Notes: generated from the sequence alone by a model not told the origin. DNA of 64,000 nucleotides from Methyloversatilis discipulorum (GCF_018780585.1 NZ_JADMJL010000046.1:1-64000), one strand, 5' to 3'. Positions 27,265 through 36,915 are shown, numbered from the stretch's first letter. Program-made: numbers and translations.

Positions 27265-28215
27265 ATGCTGAACAAACTGGCCAAGCTGCGCGATCCGGAC
27301 ATCGTCGCCAAGAACATCGTCGAACTGCAGCGTGATGCGCGCGGCCTGTGGTGGGATCTGACCCGCCCGACGCCGCAGCCGCCGGTCTTCCTGGTCGGCT
27401 GTTCGCGTTCCGGCACCACGGTCACCTTCGAAACCATCGGCGCGTCGAAACAGCTGGTGAACCTCGGTTTCGAAATCCCGCAGTTCTGGAACGAGCTGTA
27501 CGGTCCGCTCAACAACGGCTGGCATTCGGAAGCCGCCGGCGCCGAACACGCGAAGCCGGAACACCGCGACGCCGCGCTGCGCTTCTTCTACCGCCGGCTC
27601 GGCGGCGGCCGCGTGCTCGACAAGACCTGCATCAACGTGATGCGCATCGGCTATCTGCACGCGCTGTTCCCGGAGGCGAAGTTCGTCTTCATCCAGCGCG
27701 ACGGCCGCGACAACATCAGTTCGATGATCGACGGCTGGCGCCTCGGCCGCACCGACGGCGACTTCCATCTGTCGCAGTTCCTCGGCGACTTCCCGGAGCC
27801 GGTGGCGATCAACGGCGGCGAGTACACCGACTGGGCCTTCTTCCTCGCCCCCGGCTGGCAGGCCTACAACCACGCGCCGATCGAGGAGGTGTGCGCCTTC
27901 CAGTGGATCAGCGCCAACCAGCTGGCGCTCGACGCCGCCGCCGCGCTGCCGGCCGACCGCTGGATACACCTGCGCTACGAGGACCTGTTCGAGCGGCCGG
28001 TCGACATGTTCCGCGACGTCTATGCGCGGCTCGACCTCGACTTCACGCCGGACATCGAACAGCGCTGCCGCACGCTGGACCAGCGCCCGACCAGCATCGT
28101 CAAGGGCAAGCCGGCGAAGGCAAAGTGGAAGCAGCAGAACCCGGAACTGATCGAGCGCATCCTCGACCGCATCGCGCCGATGCAGACCCGTCTCGGCTAC
28201 GACACCGGCGCATGA
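27265..28215 (+). CDS. Sulfotransferase family protein (1)
   Basis: 316 residues. The 5-prime-phosphosulfate loop is VGCSRSGTTVTFE (SRSGTT at 47-52) and the 3-prime-phosphate motif is QRDGRDNISS (about 144-153), the two PAPS-binding elements of the sulfotransferase family. It would transfer sulfate from PAPS to a glycan or other acceptor in the cytoplasm. PAPS-making genes are not in the window. It is embedded among glycosyltransferases, which favours a sugar of the repeat unit as acceptor. Some family members have other roles, so the reaction is inferred. Confidence 0.8.
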   Translation: MLNKLAKLRDPDIVAKNIVELQRDARGLWWDLTRPTPQPPVFLVGCSRSGTTVTFETIGASKQLVNLGFEIPQFWNELYGPLNNGWHSEAAGAEHAKPEHRDAALRFFYRRLGGGRVLDKTCINVMRIGYLHALFPEAKFVFIQRDGRDNISSMIDGWRLGRTDGDFHLSQFLGDFPEPVAINGGEYTDWAFFLAPGWQAYNHAPIEEVCAFQWISANQLALDAAAALPADRWIHLRYEDLFERPVDMFRDVYARLDLDFTPDIEQRCRTLDQRPTSIVKGKPAKAKWKQQNPELIERILDRIAPMQTRLGYDTGA

Positions 28216-29105
28216 GCGGCCCGCGCGTCAGCGTCGTTGTCCCCGCGTACAACGCGGCCTGGTGTGTCGCCCGCGCCATCGACTCGGTGCTGGCGCAGAC
28301 CGCTCGTGACTTCGAGCTGATTGTCGTCAATGACGGCTCGACCGACGACACCGCTGCAGTACTGGCCAGCTACGGCGATCGCATCCGCGTCGTGACACAG
28401 CAGAACGCCGGGCTGTCCGCCGCGCGCAACGCCGGCATCGCCGCCGCGACCGGCGACTGGGTGGCCTTTCTCGACGCCGACGACTGGTGGCTACCGGGCA
28501 AGCTCGCCGCGCAGCTGGACTTGGTCGACGCGCAGACCGACATCGGTTTCTGCTCAACCGCGGCGCTGATCGTCGATCCAGAAGGCAGGCAGGTCGGCAC
28601 CTGGGAAGACAGCGGCGCGTACGGCGACATCCTGCGCGACATCTTCGCCACCAACGCCACCGTCGCCGGCAGCGGCTCCGCCGTGATGGCGCGGCGCACG
28701 CTGTTCGCGCAGACCGGAGGTTTCGACACCACCTTGCGCAGCCTCGAAGACATTGACATGTGGATGCGCCTCGCCGCCATCACCCGTTTCGGCTGCGTGC
28801 GTGAGGCACAGGTGTGCATCCTGCGGGCACCGGGCAGCATGAGTCGCAATCGCGAAGTGATGCGCAACAGCGCGCTGCAGGTGATGAACAAGAACCGAGA
28901 TCTGCTGCCACCCCCGGACCGTGGCGCGTTCTGGCGCACCGCCATGGCCGGCGTGCTGGCCGACTACGCCAAGTGGCGCTACCGCGACGGTGAGCGCGCG
29001 GCCGCGCTGCGCGATCTTGCGCAGGCCTTCGCGCTGGCGCCGCTGGCGCGCGGCCGCCTCATCCTGTCATTGGCGCTGGCCATGCTGACCGGCCGCCCGG
29101 TCTGA
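28212..29105 (+). CDS. Family 2 glycosyltransferase (F)
   Basis: 297 residues, start overlapping the sulfotransferase stop (ATGA). RVSVVVPAYNAAWCVARAI, VVNDGSTDDTAAVL and FLDADDWWLPGKL are the canonical GT-A motifs, followed by LEDIDMWMRLA. A standard repeat-unit transferase; donor unknown. Confidence 0.88.
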   Translation: MSGPRVSVVVPAYNAAWCVARAIDSVLAQTARDFELIVVNDGSTDDTAAVLASYGDRIRVVTQQNAGLSAARNAGIAAATGDWVAFLDADDWWLPGKLAAQLDLVDAQTDIGFCSTAALIVDPEGRQVGTWEDSGAYGDILRDIFATNATVAGSGSAVMARRTLFAQTGGFDTTLRSLEDIDMWMRLAAITRFGCVREAQVCILRAPGSMSRNREVMRNSALQVMNKNRDLLPPPDRGAFWRTAMAGVLADYAKWRYRDGERAAALRDLAQAFALAPLARGRLILSLALAMLTGRPV

Positions 29106-29112
29106 CGCAGCG

Positions 29113-29964
29113 ATGCTGAGCGTCGTCATCCCGGCGCACAACGCGGCCCGCTGGATCGCCGACGCGATCGCCAGCGTGCAGTCCCAGCCACTCTCGTCGG
29201 CACCGGACATCGTCGTCGTCGCCAACCACTGCAGCGACGACACCGCGGACATCGCCCGCGCGGCCGGCGCGCGCGTCATCGACAGCCCGGCGCCCGGACC
29301 CGCCGCCGCGCGCAATGCCGGTGTGGCCGCGGGCCGCGGCGAATTCATCGCCTTCCTCGACGCCGACGACCTGTGGCCGGCCAACAGTCTGCCCGCGCGG
29401 CTCGCGCTGCTGGAGGCGACGCCCGATGCGGCGATGGTGTTCGGCGATTGCCGTCAGTTCGACGACGTCGGCGACGGCACGACTCGGCCGCACGCACGAA
29501 CGCTGTTCGAACAGGGCGGCCTGGGTGCGGACTTCTTCGGCGACGCCAATCGCGTCGTCGATCCGCTGGACAAGCTGCTCGATGCCGACTTCGTCACCAC
29601 CGGCGGCGTCGTGATGCGTCGCGACGCCTTCGAGGCACTTCGCGGTTTCGACACCTCGCTCGCACTGGTCGAGGATCTCGACCTGTGGCTGCGCTGCGCC
29701 GCGCGTTTTCCGCTGCTGTGGCATCCGGGCCTGGCGCTGCTGCGCCGCCGTCATGACAGCAATCTGTCGCGCGACACCACGGCGATGCAGCGCGCCTACA
29801 TCGACGTGCTTGGCCGCCTCGCGCAGTGGCCCCAGGCGCAGCACCTTGCGGCGCGCATCGACGCGCTGCGCCGGCGCGAACTGCGCTCGCTGGCGCGGCA
29901 ATCCCTGTCTGCCGGTCACCCGCTGACCGCGCTGCGTCAGTGGCTCAGGGCGGTATCGACATGA
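29113..29964 (+). CDS. Family 2 glycosyltransferase (G)
   Basis: 283 residues. LSVVIPAHNAARWIADAI, VVANHCSDDTADIA and FLDADDLWPANSL mark a GT-A family 2 enzyme, with VEDLDLWLRCA downstream. The nucleotide strand VVANHCSDD departs from the usual VDDGSxD, as in genes D and E, which may reflect a different donor. Its stop overlaps the start of the asparagine-synthase homologue (ATGA). Confidence 0.86.
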   Translation: MLSVVIPAHNAARWIADAIASVQSQPLSSAPDIVVVANHCSDDTADIARAAGARVIDSPAPGPAAARNAGVAAGRGEFIAFLDADDLWPANSLPARLALLEATPDAAMVFGDCRQFDDVGDGTTRPHARTLFEQGGLGADFFGDANRVVDPLDKLLDADFVTTGGVVMRRDAFEALRGFDTSLALVEDLDLWLRCAARFPLLWHPGLALLRRRHDSNLSRDTTAMQRAYIDVLGRLAQWPQAQHLAARIDALRRRELRSLARQSLSAGHPLTALRQWLRAVST

Positions 29965-31586
29965 ACGCGACGGCGCACGGACATTTCGATCCACGCAGCG
30001 GCCAACTGACGCTATCGCCGGGATGGTTCCGGCCGCCAGCGGCAGCGGCCGATCTGCATCTCGCCGGCGAGCTGTTCCGCGGCGAAACGCTGAACGACCC
30101 GCTGCGTGACGGCGTCGCGCCGGACGCCGATGGCCGCTACGCGCTGGCCGCCTGCGACAGCGCGCAACGCCGCCTGCTGCTGGCGCGCGACCCGGCCGGC
30201 TCGGTATCGCTGTTCTGGCACCGCGACGCGCAGGGCTGCCTGCATTTCGCCACGGGGCTCGACACCCTGCTCGCACAGTTGCCGACCCGGCCCGGCATCT
30301 CGGCACGCGGGCTCGACGAGTTCCTGCGCTTCCTCGACATCGCTGCACCGAACACCATCCACGACGGCGTTTACGCGCTCGAAGCCGGCGCCGCGCTGGT
30401 GTTCGACAGCAGCGGCGTGCGTGCGCTGCCGCATGCGGCAGCGCCGCCCTTGCCGGCCGACTATGACGCAGCCTGCGACGAAGTCCATGCCCGCCTGCTG
30501 GCCGCCATCGCGCGCCGGCTGGACGGCGCGCACGCGCCGGCCGCCTTCCTCAGCGGCGGCGTCGATTCGGCCCTGCTGTGTGCGCTGGCGAAGGACGGCG
30601 GTCACGCGATCGAAGCGTGGTCGGTCGGCTTCGACGACGCGACACTGGACGAATCCGCCACCGCGGCGCGCATCGCCGCCCACCTCGGCCTGCGCCACCA
30701 TGTGCTGCGCCCCGATCTCGACGCGCTGGAAGCCGTGTTCGAGCGGGCGCACGCGCACGCCGAACAGCCCTACTGCGACCCGGCCGGCATGCCGACGCGG
30801 CTGCTGTACGAGGCGTGCGCGCAGCAGTCCGACCGCGCGCTGGACGGCACGGGTGCCGAGGCGCTGGCCGGACTGATGCCGGCGCGCTGGCGGCGCATCG
30901 CGCACGATCACGTGGCCCGCATCCCGGCGCCGCTGCGCCGCGCCATCGCCGGCACCTTGCAGGCACTGCCGCTGATCGGCGGCTACGCGCGGATGTTCCG
31001 CTTCGACGTGGCGCAGGACCTGTTCATCCGCTGGAACGGCTTCAACGCCACCGACATCGCCCGCCTGACCGGTCGCGCAGCCGATCTGTCGGGCACCCGC
31101 TTTTATCGTGAGCACGCGGCGCTGGCCGGCCGTTCGCATCTGCAGCGCCTGTCGGTGCTGCAGGGCGAGGCGCAGCCGGACGACCGCATCCGCCAGGCCG
31201 CGCTGGCGACCGGCTTGCGCATCGAACACCCTTTTGGCGCCGCCGACGTCAGCCGCCTGCTGCAGGCGATGCCGGAAGCGTGGTGCTGGCAGGCCGGACG
31301 CGAAAAGCGCCTGCTGCGCGACCTGCTGGCGCGGCATGTGCCCGAAGCCATCTGGGATACACCGAAGCGCGGCTTCAATATCGACCTCGTCGCGCTGTTG
31401 CGCGGCCACGACCATAGACTGGTGCGACGCCACCTGGGCGACACTGCCGCCATCGAGCGAACCGGTCTCGATCCGGCGGAAGTGGTCCGCTGGCGAGATC
31501 GCTTCATCGCCGGAGACACGCGCGCTGCCCACCGCGTATGGGGGCTGATCAACCTCGCGGCGTGGCGGGCGCGGCACGACAGCTGA
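29961..31586 (+). CDS. Degenerate asparagine-synthase homologue
   Basis: 541 residues built like glutamine-dependent asparagine synthase: an N-terminal glutaminase-like part (about 1-165) and a C-terminal synthetase part with the PP-loop FLSGGVDSALL (SGGVDS 198-203). The usual N-terminal Cys2 is absent (the protein begins MNATA), so glutamine hydrolysis is unlikely. The motif normally GDGGDE reads GTGAEA at about 296-301, losing both acidic residues. The enzyme may use free ammonia or another amine, may have a new acceptor, or may be inactive. The frame is intact, so it is not a decaying gene. Coupled by ATGA to a glycosyltransferase gene. Confidence 0.78.
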   Translation: MNATAHGHFDPRSGQLTLSPGWFRPPAAAADLHLAGELFRGETLNDPLRDGVAPDADGRYALAACDSAQRRLLLARDPAGSVSLFWHRDAQGCLHFATGLDTLLAQLPTRPGISARGLDEFLRFLDIAAPNTIHDGVYALEAGAALVFDSSGVRALPHAAAPPLPADYDAACDEVHARLLAAIARRLDGAHAPAAFLSGGVDSALLCALAKDGGHAIEAWSVGFDDATLDESATAARIAAHLGLRHHVLRPDLDALEAVFERAHAHAEQPYCDPAGMPTRLLYEACAQQSDRALDGTGAEALAGLMPARWRRIAHDHVARIPAPLRRAIAGTLQALPLIGGYARMFRFDVAQDLFIRWNGFNATDIARLTGRAADLSGTRFYREHAALAGRSHLQRLSVLQGEAQPDDRIRQAALATGLRIEHPFGAADVSRLLQAMPEAWCWQAGREKRLLRDLLARHVPEAIWDTPKRGFNIDLVALLRGHDHRLVRRHLGDTAAIERTGLDPAEVVRWRDRFIAGDTRAAHRVWGLINLAAWRARHDS

Positions 31587-31685
31587 CCGGGCGAACACCC
31601 TGCAGTGCGGCATCTTCCCTCGTCGCAGGGGCGCAGGCTCGGCTACAGTAGTCGCCCATTACGCACCCGACCGCCTCCGGCCCGC

Positions 31686-32912
31686 ATGAGCCTGCACAGC
31701 GCATCGAGCACACCGTCCCAGCAGGACCTCACGCCCGCCAGTCTGGCTGCGGCGCGGCCGCTGCGCGTGCTCATGTACTCGACCTATTTCCCGCCCGAGT
31801 TCAGTGGCGCTGCGCAGCAGGCGCTGATGCTGGCGCGACAGTTGCGGAGGCTCGGCCATCATGTCGAATTCGTGACGGTGCGCTGGCGCGATCTGCCCGA
31901 GCACGACACGGTGGATGGCTTTCCGGTCACGCGTCTTTACGCCGGACGCGGTGCCAAGCATCGCGAACTGCGGCTGTGGGCCAATCTGTGCGCCTACGTC
32001 TGGCGGCGCCGTCACGACTTCGACGTGCTGCACAGCCACGGCGCCTATTACACGAATGCCATCGTCGGACCGCTGGCACGCGCCGCCGGTCTGAAGTCCA
32101 TCGTCAAGGCCAGCCTGGCCAACGACGACCTGCACGACATCGGCCGCACGCTGAGCGGTCGGCTGCACCGTGCGCTACTGCGCCAGGTCGACGCCTGCGT
32201 CGCGATCAGCCGCGATCTGGTGCGCGAGTTCAACGACTGCGGACTGCCGGCCGAACGCATCCACTATCTGCCGAATGGTGTCGATACCGCGCTCTTTCAC
32301 CCCGCCGACGCCGCCGCCCGCGCGGCGCTGCGCAGTGAACTCGGACTGCCGGCCGACGTGCCGGTGGCGCTGTACGCCGGTGTAATGGACGCGCGCAAGA
32401 ATATCGAATGGCTGGCCACACAGTGGGTGCATCAGGACGCCTTCGGCACCGGCGCCCTGCTGGTCGCCGTCGGCCCGCAGAGTCGCGAGGACCCGAACGG
32501 CGAACTGATCGCCCGCCTGAACGCGCTCGGCCGGCAGGCGCCACAGCGTTTCATGCTGCGGCCGCGCAGTGCCGACGTGGAGCGCTATCTGCGCGCAGCC
32601 GACCTTCTGGTGCTGCCTTCGCACCGCGAAGGCCTGCCCAACGTGGTGCTGGAGGCGATGGCCAGCGGTCTGCCCTGCGTCGCGGCCGACGTGAGCGGCA
32701 CCCGCGATCTGGTGCAGCACGGCCGCACCGGCTATACGTATTCGCCGGACGACCCGCAGGCGCTGGCACTGGCCGTGTGCAGCGGCCTGTCACCGGCCGG
32801 ACGCGCGCTGGGCGAGAACGGCCGGCGCATCGCCGAGGAGCAGTTCTCGCTGCACAGCGTCGCACAGGGCTACAGCCGGCTGTACGACCGCCTGGTTGGA
32901 GCACAACGATGA
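31686..32912 (+). CDS. Family 4 glycosyltransferase (GT-B) (1)
   Basis: 408 residues. N-terminal domain begins RVLMYSTYFPPEFSGAAQQ; the C-terminal domain holds YAGVMDARKNIEWL and the retaining-GT EX7E motif in HREGLPNVVLEAMASGLP. The open frame extends back to 31605 but the ATG at 31686 precedes a sequence normal for the family. A 99-bp gap separates it from the asparagine-synthase homologue; no convincing promoter was seen there. Adds a sugar, donor unknown, to the lipid-linked repeat unit. Confidence 0.87.
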   Translation: MSLHSASSTPSQQDLTPASLAAARPLRVLMYSTYFPPEFSGAAQQALMLARQLRRLGHHVEFVTVRWRDLPEHDTVDGFPVTRLYAGRGAKHRELRLWANLCAYVWRRRHDFDVLHSHGAYYTNAIVGPLARAAGLKSIVKASLANDDLHDIGRTLSGRLHRALLRQVDACVAISRDLVREFNDCGLPAERIHYLPNGVDTALFHPADAAARAALRSELGLPADVPVALYAGVMDARKNIEWLATQWVHQDAFGTGALLVAVGPQSREDPNGELIARLNALGRQAPQRFMLRPRSADVERYLRAADLLVLPSHREGLPNVVLEAMASGLPCVAADVSGTRDLVQHGRTGYTYSPDDPQALALAVCSGLSPAGRALGENGRRIAEEQFSLHSVAQGYSRLYDRLVGAQR

Positions 32913-32967
32913 AGACGTACCGCGCAAGGGGCACCAGCGAGTGCGTCCGCACTGAAAAGGAAGAACG

Positions 32968-34836
32968 ATGAGCAAGATCTGCGGCTGGCTTGACGGCCCG
33001 AATCCGCCCAATGCACCACTCGACGATCGCACCGGGCTGATCGGCAACATGGCCGAGCGGCTTGGCGGCCTGTCCGATGCCGGCGTGCAGTTCCGTCTCG
33101 GTGGCCGCGCCGCGGTGGCGGTGCGCGCCCGCCCCGGCGATACGGAAGTATGCAAGGACGGAGACCTGCTGCTGGCACTGGCCGGCAAGCCGTCGTGGAC
33201 GGACGCCGACCTGGCCGAGCGCGCCGCACACACCGGCATGGCGCAGTCGCTGCTGCAGGCCTGGCGCGAGCGCGGCCCGGCATTGCTCGAATCGCTGCGC
33301 GGACGCTTCTCGCTCGCCCTGGTCGACGGCGCACGGCACGAAGCACTGCTCGCCATCGATCGCGTCGGCGCGCAGGAGCTGTGCTACGCGCTGCGCGGCA
33401 GCACGCTGGTGTTCGGCGCGACCACCGACGCGGTGACCGCGCACCCGGCAGTGCGCCCGGCGATCGATCCGCAGTCGCTGTACGACTACCTCTACTGCCA
33501 CATGGTGCCGGCACCGGCCACCATCTACCGCGACGTATTCAAGCTGCTGCCGGCGCAATACGTGCATCTGCGCGACGGCGCACTGCGCACCGGCTTCTAC
33601 TGGAGCATGCCCTACGCCGACGATACGCCCGACGACTATTCCCGCTACGCGGCGCAGTTCCGCGAGCTGCTCGAATCGTCGGTGCGCGACGCGACCACCC
33701 GCGACAGCGTCGGCGCCTTCCTCAGCGGCGGCACCGACAGCTCGACCGTCGCCGGCATGATGGCCCGTGTGACCGGTCGCGGCCCCGACACCTATTCCAT
33801 CGGCTTCGACGCAGACGGCTTCGACGAAATGGAGTTCGCGCGCATCGCCGCCGGTCATTTCGGCTGCACCGCCCACGAGTACTACGTCACCCCGGCCGAT
33901 GTTGCCGAAGCGATCCCGAAGATCGCAGCCATCTACGACGAACCCTTCGGTAACGCCTCGGCGGTGCCGACCTATTTCTGCGCCCGCATGGCGCGCGCCG
34001 ACGGCCGCACGCTGATGCTGGCCGGCGACGGGGGGGACGAAATCTTCGGCGGCAACGCGCGCTATGCCGATCAGGAAGTGTTCGAGCGCTACGGCCGTGT
34101 GCCGGCACCGCTGCGCGCAGTACTGAACGGCGTGCTCGGCCAGCTGCCCGATGCGCTGGCGGTCGGCGTGCTGCGCAAGGGCCGCAACTACGTGCAGCGC
34201 GCGAGCATTCCGCTGCCGGACCGGATGGAGGTGTTCAACCACGTCGAACGTGAGGGCGCATCGCGCATCCTGCCCGAGCGGCTGCTGCGCGGCATCGACC
34301 CGGATCACCCGCGCGCGATCGCGCGCGAGGTGTACGGGCGCACGCGGTCGCAGGCCATGGTCAACCGCATGATGCATCTGGACCTGAAGCAGACGCTCGC
34401 CGACAGCGACCTGCGCAAGGTGTCGCGCATGTGTGAACTGGCCGACATCGAGGTTCATTACCCGCTTCTCGACGAGCGGCTGATGGACTTCTCGGCCATG
34501 CTGCCGGCCGACTACAAGGTGCGCGATGGCCAGCTGCGCTGGTTCTTCAAGGACGCACTGAAGGACTTTCTGCCGCAGGCGACGATCACCAAGTCCAAGC
34601 ACGGCTTCGGCCTGCCCTTCGGCCTGTGGATGCAGCAGGACCCGCAGCTCAGCCGCATGGCACACGACGCGCTCGACGCGCTGGCGCAGCGCGGCGTCGT
34701 GCAGCCCGATTTCGTCAAGCATCTGCTGGAGCGCCACCGCAGCGAACACGCCTCCTACTATGGCGTGATGATCTGGGTGCTGATGATGCTCGAACACTGG
34801 CTGGCCGCGCATCCGAATGCGCGACTGGACGGGTGA
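32968..34836 (+). CDS. Asparagine-synthase-like amidotransferase with displaced N-terminal Cys
   Basis: 622 residues. The synthetase domain is complete, with FLSGGTDSSTV (SGGTDSS 253-259) and LAGDGGDEIFGG (GDGGDE 353-358). The glutaminase domain begins MSKICGW, putting the Cys at position 5 instead of position 2; Ntn hydrolases need a free N-terminal Cys, so glutaminase activity requires trimming or is absent. AAGGAAGAACG before the ATG is a good ribosome site for the 32968 start. Such proteins in polysaccharide loci are thought to amidate carboxyl groups of uronic acids. This is inferred from family and context. Confidence 0.84.
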   Translation: MSKICGWLDGPNPPNAPLDDRTGLIGNMAERLGGLSDAGVQFRLGGRAAVAVRARPGDTEVCKDGDLLLALAGKPSWTDADLAERAAHTGMAQSLLQAWRERGPALLESLRGRFSLALVDGARHEALLAIDRVGAQELCYALRGSTLVFGATTDAVTAHPAVRPAIDPQSLYDYLYCHMVPAPATIYRDVFKLLPAQYVHLRDGALRTGFYWSMPYADDTPDDYSRYAAQFRELLESSVRDATTRDSVGAFLSGGTDSSTVAGMMARVTGRGPDTYSIGFDADGFDEMEFARIAAGHFGCTAHEYYVTPADVAEAIPKIAAIYDEPFGNASAVPTYFCARMARADGRTLMLAGDGGDEIFGGNARYADQEVFERYGRVPAPLRAVLNGVLGQLPDALAVGVLRKGRNYVQRASIPLPDRMEVFNHVEREGASRILPERLLRGIDPDHPRAIAREVYGRTRSQAMVNRMMHLDLKQTLADSDLRKVSRMCELADIEVHYPLLDERLMDFSAMLPADYKVRDGQLRWFFKDALKDFLPQATITKSKHGFGLPFGLWMQQDPQLSRMAHDALDALAQRGVVQPDFVKHLLERHRSEHASYYGVMIWVLMMLEHWLAAHPNARLDG

Positions 34837-34840
34837 GGCG

Positions 34841-36007
34841 ATGAACACGCCCGACGCCCGATTCCTGGTCATCACCGAACTGTTCCAGCCCACCAAGGGC
34901 GGGACGGCGGTGTGGTTCGACGAGGTGTACCGCCGCATGGGCGGCGCCGGCACGCACATCCTGACCGCCGACGTGCCGGGTGCCGAAGAGCACGACCGCG
35001 CCAGCCCGAACACCATCCATCGTCTCGGGCTCAAGCGCTATCCATGGCTGCGTCCGGAGTCGCTGCCGGTCTATCTCGAGTTCTTCCTGAAGACGCTGAG
35101 CGTGGGCTGGCGCCATCCGGTGACCCAGATCCACGCCGGCCGCGTGCTGCCCGAAGGCCTGGTCGCCGTGCGCGCCGGCCGATTGCTGCGCCTGCCTGTC
35201 GTCATCTACGCGCACGGCGAGGAAATCACGACGTGGCGCCAGCCGCGTCGGGTCAAGGCGATGCGCGAGGCCTATTGCGGCGCGCAGCTGGTGATCGCCA
35301 ACAGCGAATTCACGCGCGGTCTGCTGCTCGACATGGGCGTGCAGCCGGAACGTGTGGTCATCATCAATCCCGGCGTGGACACCGAGCGCTTCCGCCCGGG
35401 ACTGGATGGCTCGAAGCTGCGCGCCTCGCTCGGCGTGAAGCCGGAGGCCAAGCTCATCCTGTCGGTCGGCCGGCTGTCGCGGCGCAAGGGTTTCGATTAC
35501 GTGATGCAGTCGGTGCCGGAGCTGGTGCGCCGCGGGCTGGACGTGCACCACGCGGTGATCGGCAAGGGTGAGGACGCGGAGTACCTGGCCGGCATCCGTG
35601 CCGCGTCGGAAATGCCGGAACGCATCCACCTGCTCGGCGGCGTCAGCGCCGACGATCTGCCGCTGTGGTACGCGGCGAGCGATCTGTTCGCGATGCCCAA
35701 CCGCGACATCGGCGCCGACACCGAAGGTTTCGGCATGGTCTATATCGAGGCGGCGGCCTGCGGCCGCACCTCGCTGACCGGCATGGCCGGCGGCACCGGC
35801 TCGGCCGTGCTCGACGGCGAAACCGGACTGCGCTGCGACGGCAATTCACTGCCTGCGGTGACCGAAGCGCTGTTCACGCTGCTCGATCCGTCGACCGGTT
35901 TCGGCGCGGCCTGCGCCGCCCGTGCGGAAACGCGGGCACATCGGGATTTCTCGTGGGCGGCGGTGATGCGGCAGACGGTCGAGCATACGCACGACCTTAA
36001 ACGCTGA
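34841..36007 (+). CDS. Family 4 glycosyltransferase (GT-B) (2)
   Basis: 388 residues. N-terminal FLVITELFQPTKGGTAVWFDE has the Gly-rich loop after strand 1; C-terminal SVGRLSRRKGFDYV and the EX7E region DTEGFGMVYIEAAACG are typical of retaining GT4 enzymes. It starts four bases after the amidotransferase stop and ends the plus-strand module, converging on the ATP-grasp gene with 28 bases between stops. That short gap has three imperfect copies of CGCTGAT and no terminator. Confidence 0.88.
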   Translation: MNTPDARFLVITELFQPTKGGTAVWFDEVYRRMGGAGTHILTADVPGAEEHDRASPNTIHRLGLKRYPWLRPESLPVYLEFFLKTLSVGWRHPVTQIHAGRVLPEGLVAVRAGRLLRLPVVIYAHGEEITTWRQPRRVKAMREAYCGAQLVIANSEFTRGLLLDMGVQPERVVIINPGVDTERFRPGLDGSKLRASLGVKPEAKLILSVGRLSRRKGFDYVMQSVPELVRRGLDVHHAVIGKGEDAEYLAGIRAASEMPERIHLLGGVSADDLPLWYAASDLFAMPNRDIGADTEGFGMVYIEAAACGRTSLTGMAGGTGSAVLDGETGLRCDGNSLPAVTEALFTLLDPSTGFGAACAARAETRAHRDFSWAAVMRQTVEHTHDLKR

Positions 36008-36035
36008 TATTGAGACGCTGATACTGCGCCGCTGA

Positions 36036-36899
36036 TTAGTTCGCCTGTTGCCAGAAGCGCCCGACGGTCAGGTCCCATTCGTCCGGGCGGAAGCGCATGC
36101 GCCCGCCCAAGGGCGTGAAGGTCATTTCGCCGAAATAGACCTGTCCGTGCACGTTGTACAGATCGACGCGGACGAAATCGAAGCCCTCGGACAGACGGGC
36201 GCCGACTTCGAGTAGCCGGTCGAGATTGGCCGGGCGCGGCATGTCGAAATCCTTCTGGTTGTCGCGGTAGCGGAAGGGCAGCAATGTCCAGTCGCGATCG
36301 TAGAAGGCGTTGATGCCGTGCCGGCAGTCGTCGACCTGCACGAGCTGCGGCACGCCGTCGAAACACCACAGCTTGTAATCCAGCGGGCCGTTCTCCTGAC
36401 CATCGTCGAGATAGGCCTCGATCACGACGCGCGGCTTGATCTTCGCGTAGTGATATTCGTGGTCGATCCAGTAGTAGTCCTTGCCCAGCCACTCCGTCAG
36501 CCGCGCGATGACCTCATCGCGGTCGAATGCGCCGTCGATCAGGATGTTGCCGCCGGAGCCATTGTTCGTCTTGATGACGCACTTCGGCGGCAGTCGGTCG
36601 AAAGGAATGCGCCGCGGGTCGGTGCCCGACCAGATCAGATCGACCAGATGCGCTTCGCCAACCTTCTCGCGCACATAGTCGCGCACCGCGTACTTGTCGC
36701 TGAGGCGTGAATAAAGTGCATTGCCGCGCCTGTTCACGGCGAGCATTCGCTGCAGCACCTTTTCGGTGAAGCGCTCGACGCGTGCCGGGTCGAAGGGACG
36801 ACCGTGCACCTTCTGATAGCGCTTCGTCAGCTGCGCTTCTCCGATCGCGCGTCTGTTCAGACGTCGGCGCAGGGTGCGCCATGCCTCCATCAAATCCAT
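36036..36899 (-). CDS. TupA-like ATP-grasp protein
   Basis: 287 residues. KCVIKTNNGSGGNIL is the glycine-rich ATP-grasp loop (about 108-122), with EAYLDDG and DYKLWCFDGVPQLVQVDD further on and FVRVDLYNVHGQVYFGEMTF carrying the Mg-binding acidic residues. This matches the family named for TupA of Bacillus halodurans, linked to attachment of amino acids in teichuronopeptide. ATP-grasp enzymes join a carboxylate to an amine via acyl phosphate, so it could attach an amino acid to a uronic acid. The ATG at 36899 with GGGAGA upstream is preferred over the longer frame to 36986. Last gene of the long minus-strand run. Confidence 0.78.
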   Translation of the reverse strand: MDLMEAWRTLRRRLNRRAIGEAQLTKRYQKVHGRPFDPARVERFTEKVLQRMLAVNRRGNALYSRLSDKYAVRDYVREKVGEAHLVDLIWSGTDPRRIPFDRLPPKCVIKTNNGSGGNILIDGAFDRDEVIARLTEWLGKDYYWIDHEYHYAKIKPRVVIEAYLDDGQENGPLDYKLWCFDGVPQLVQVDDCRHGINAFYDRDWTLLPFRYRDNQKDFDMPRPANLDRLLEVGARLSEGFDFVRVDLYNVHGQVYFGEMTFTPLGGRMRFRPDEWDLTVGRFWQQAN

Positions 36900-36915
36900 G
36901 CCAGGTCTCCCGTTC

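Noticed and set aside
35993-36035. Three imperfect CGCTGAT repeats in the convergent gap
   Set aside because: Too short and imperfect for a terminator or mobile-element end; likely coincidental.
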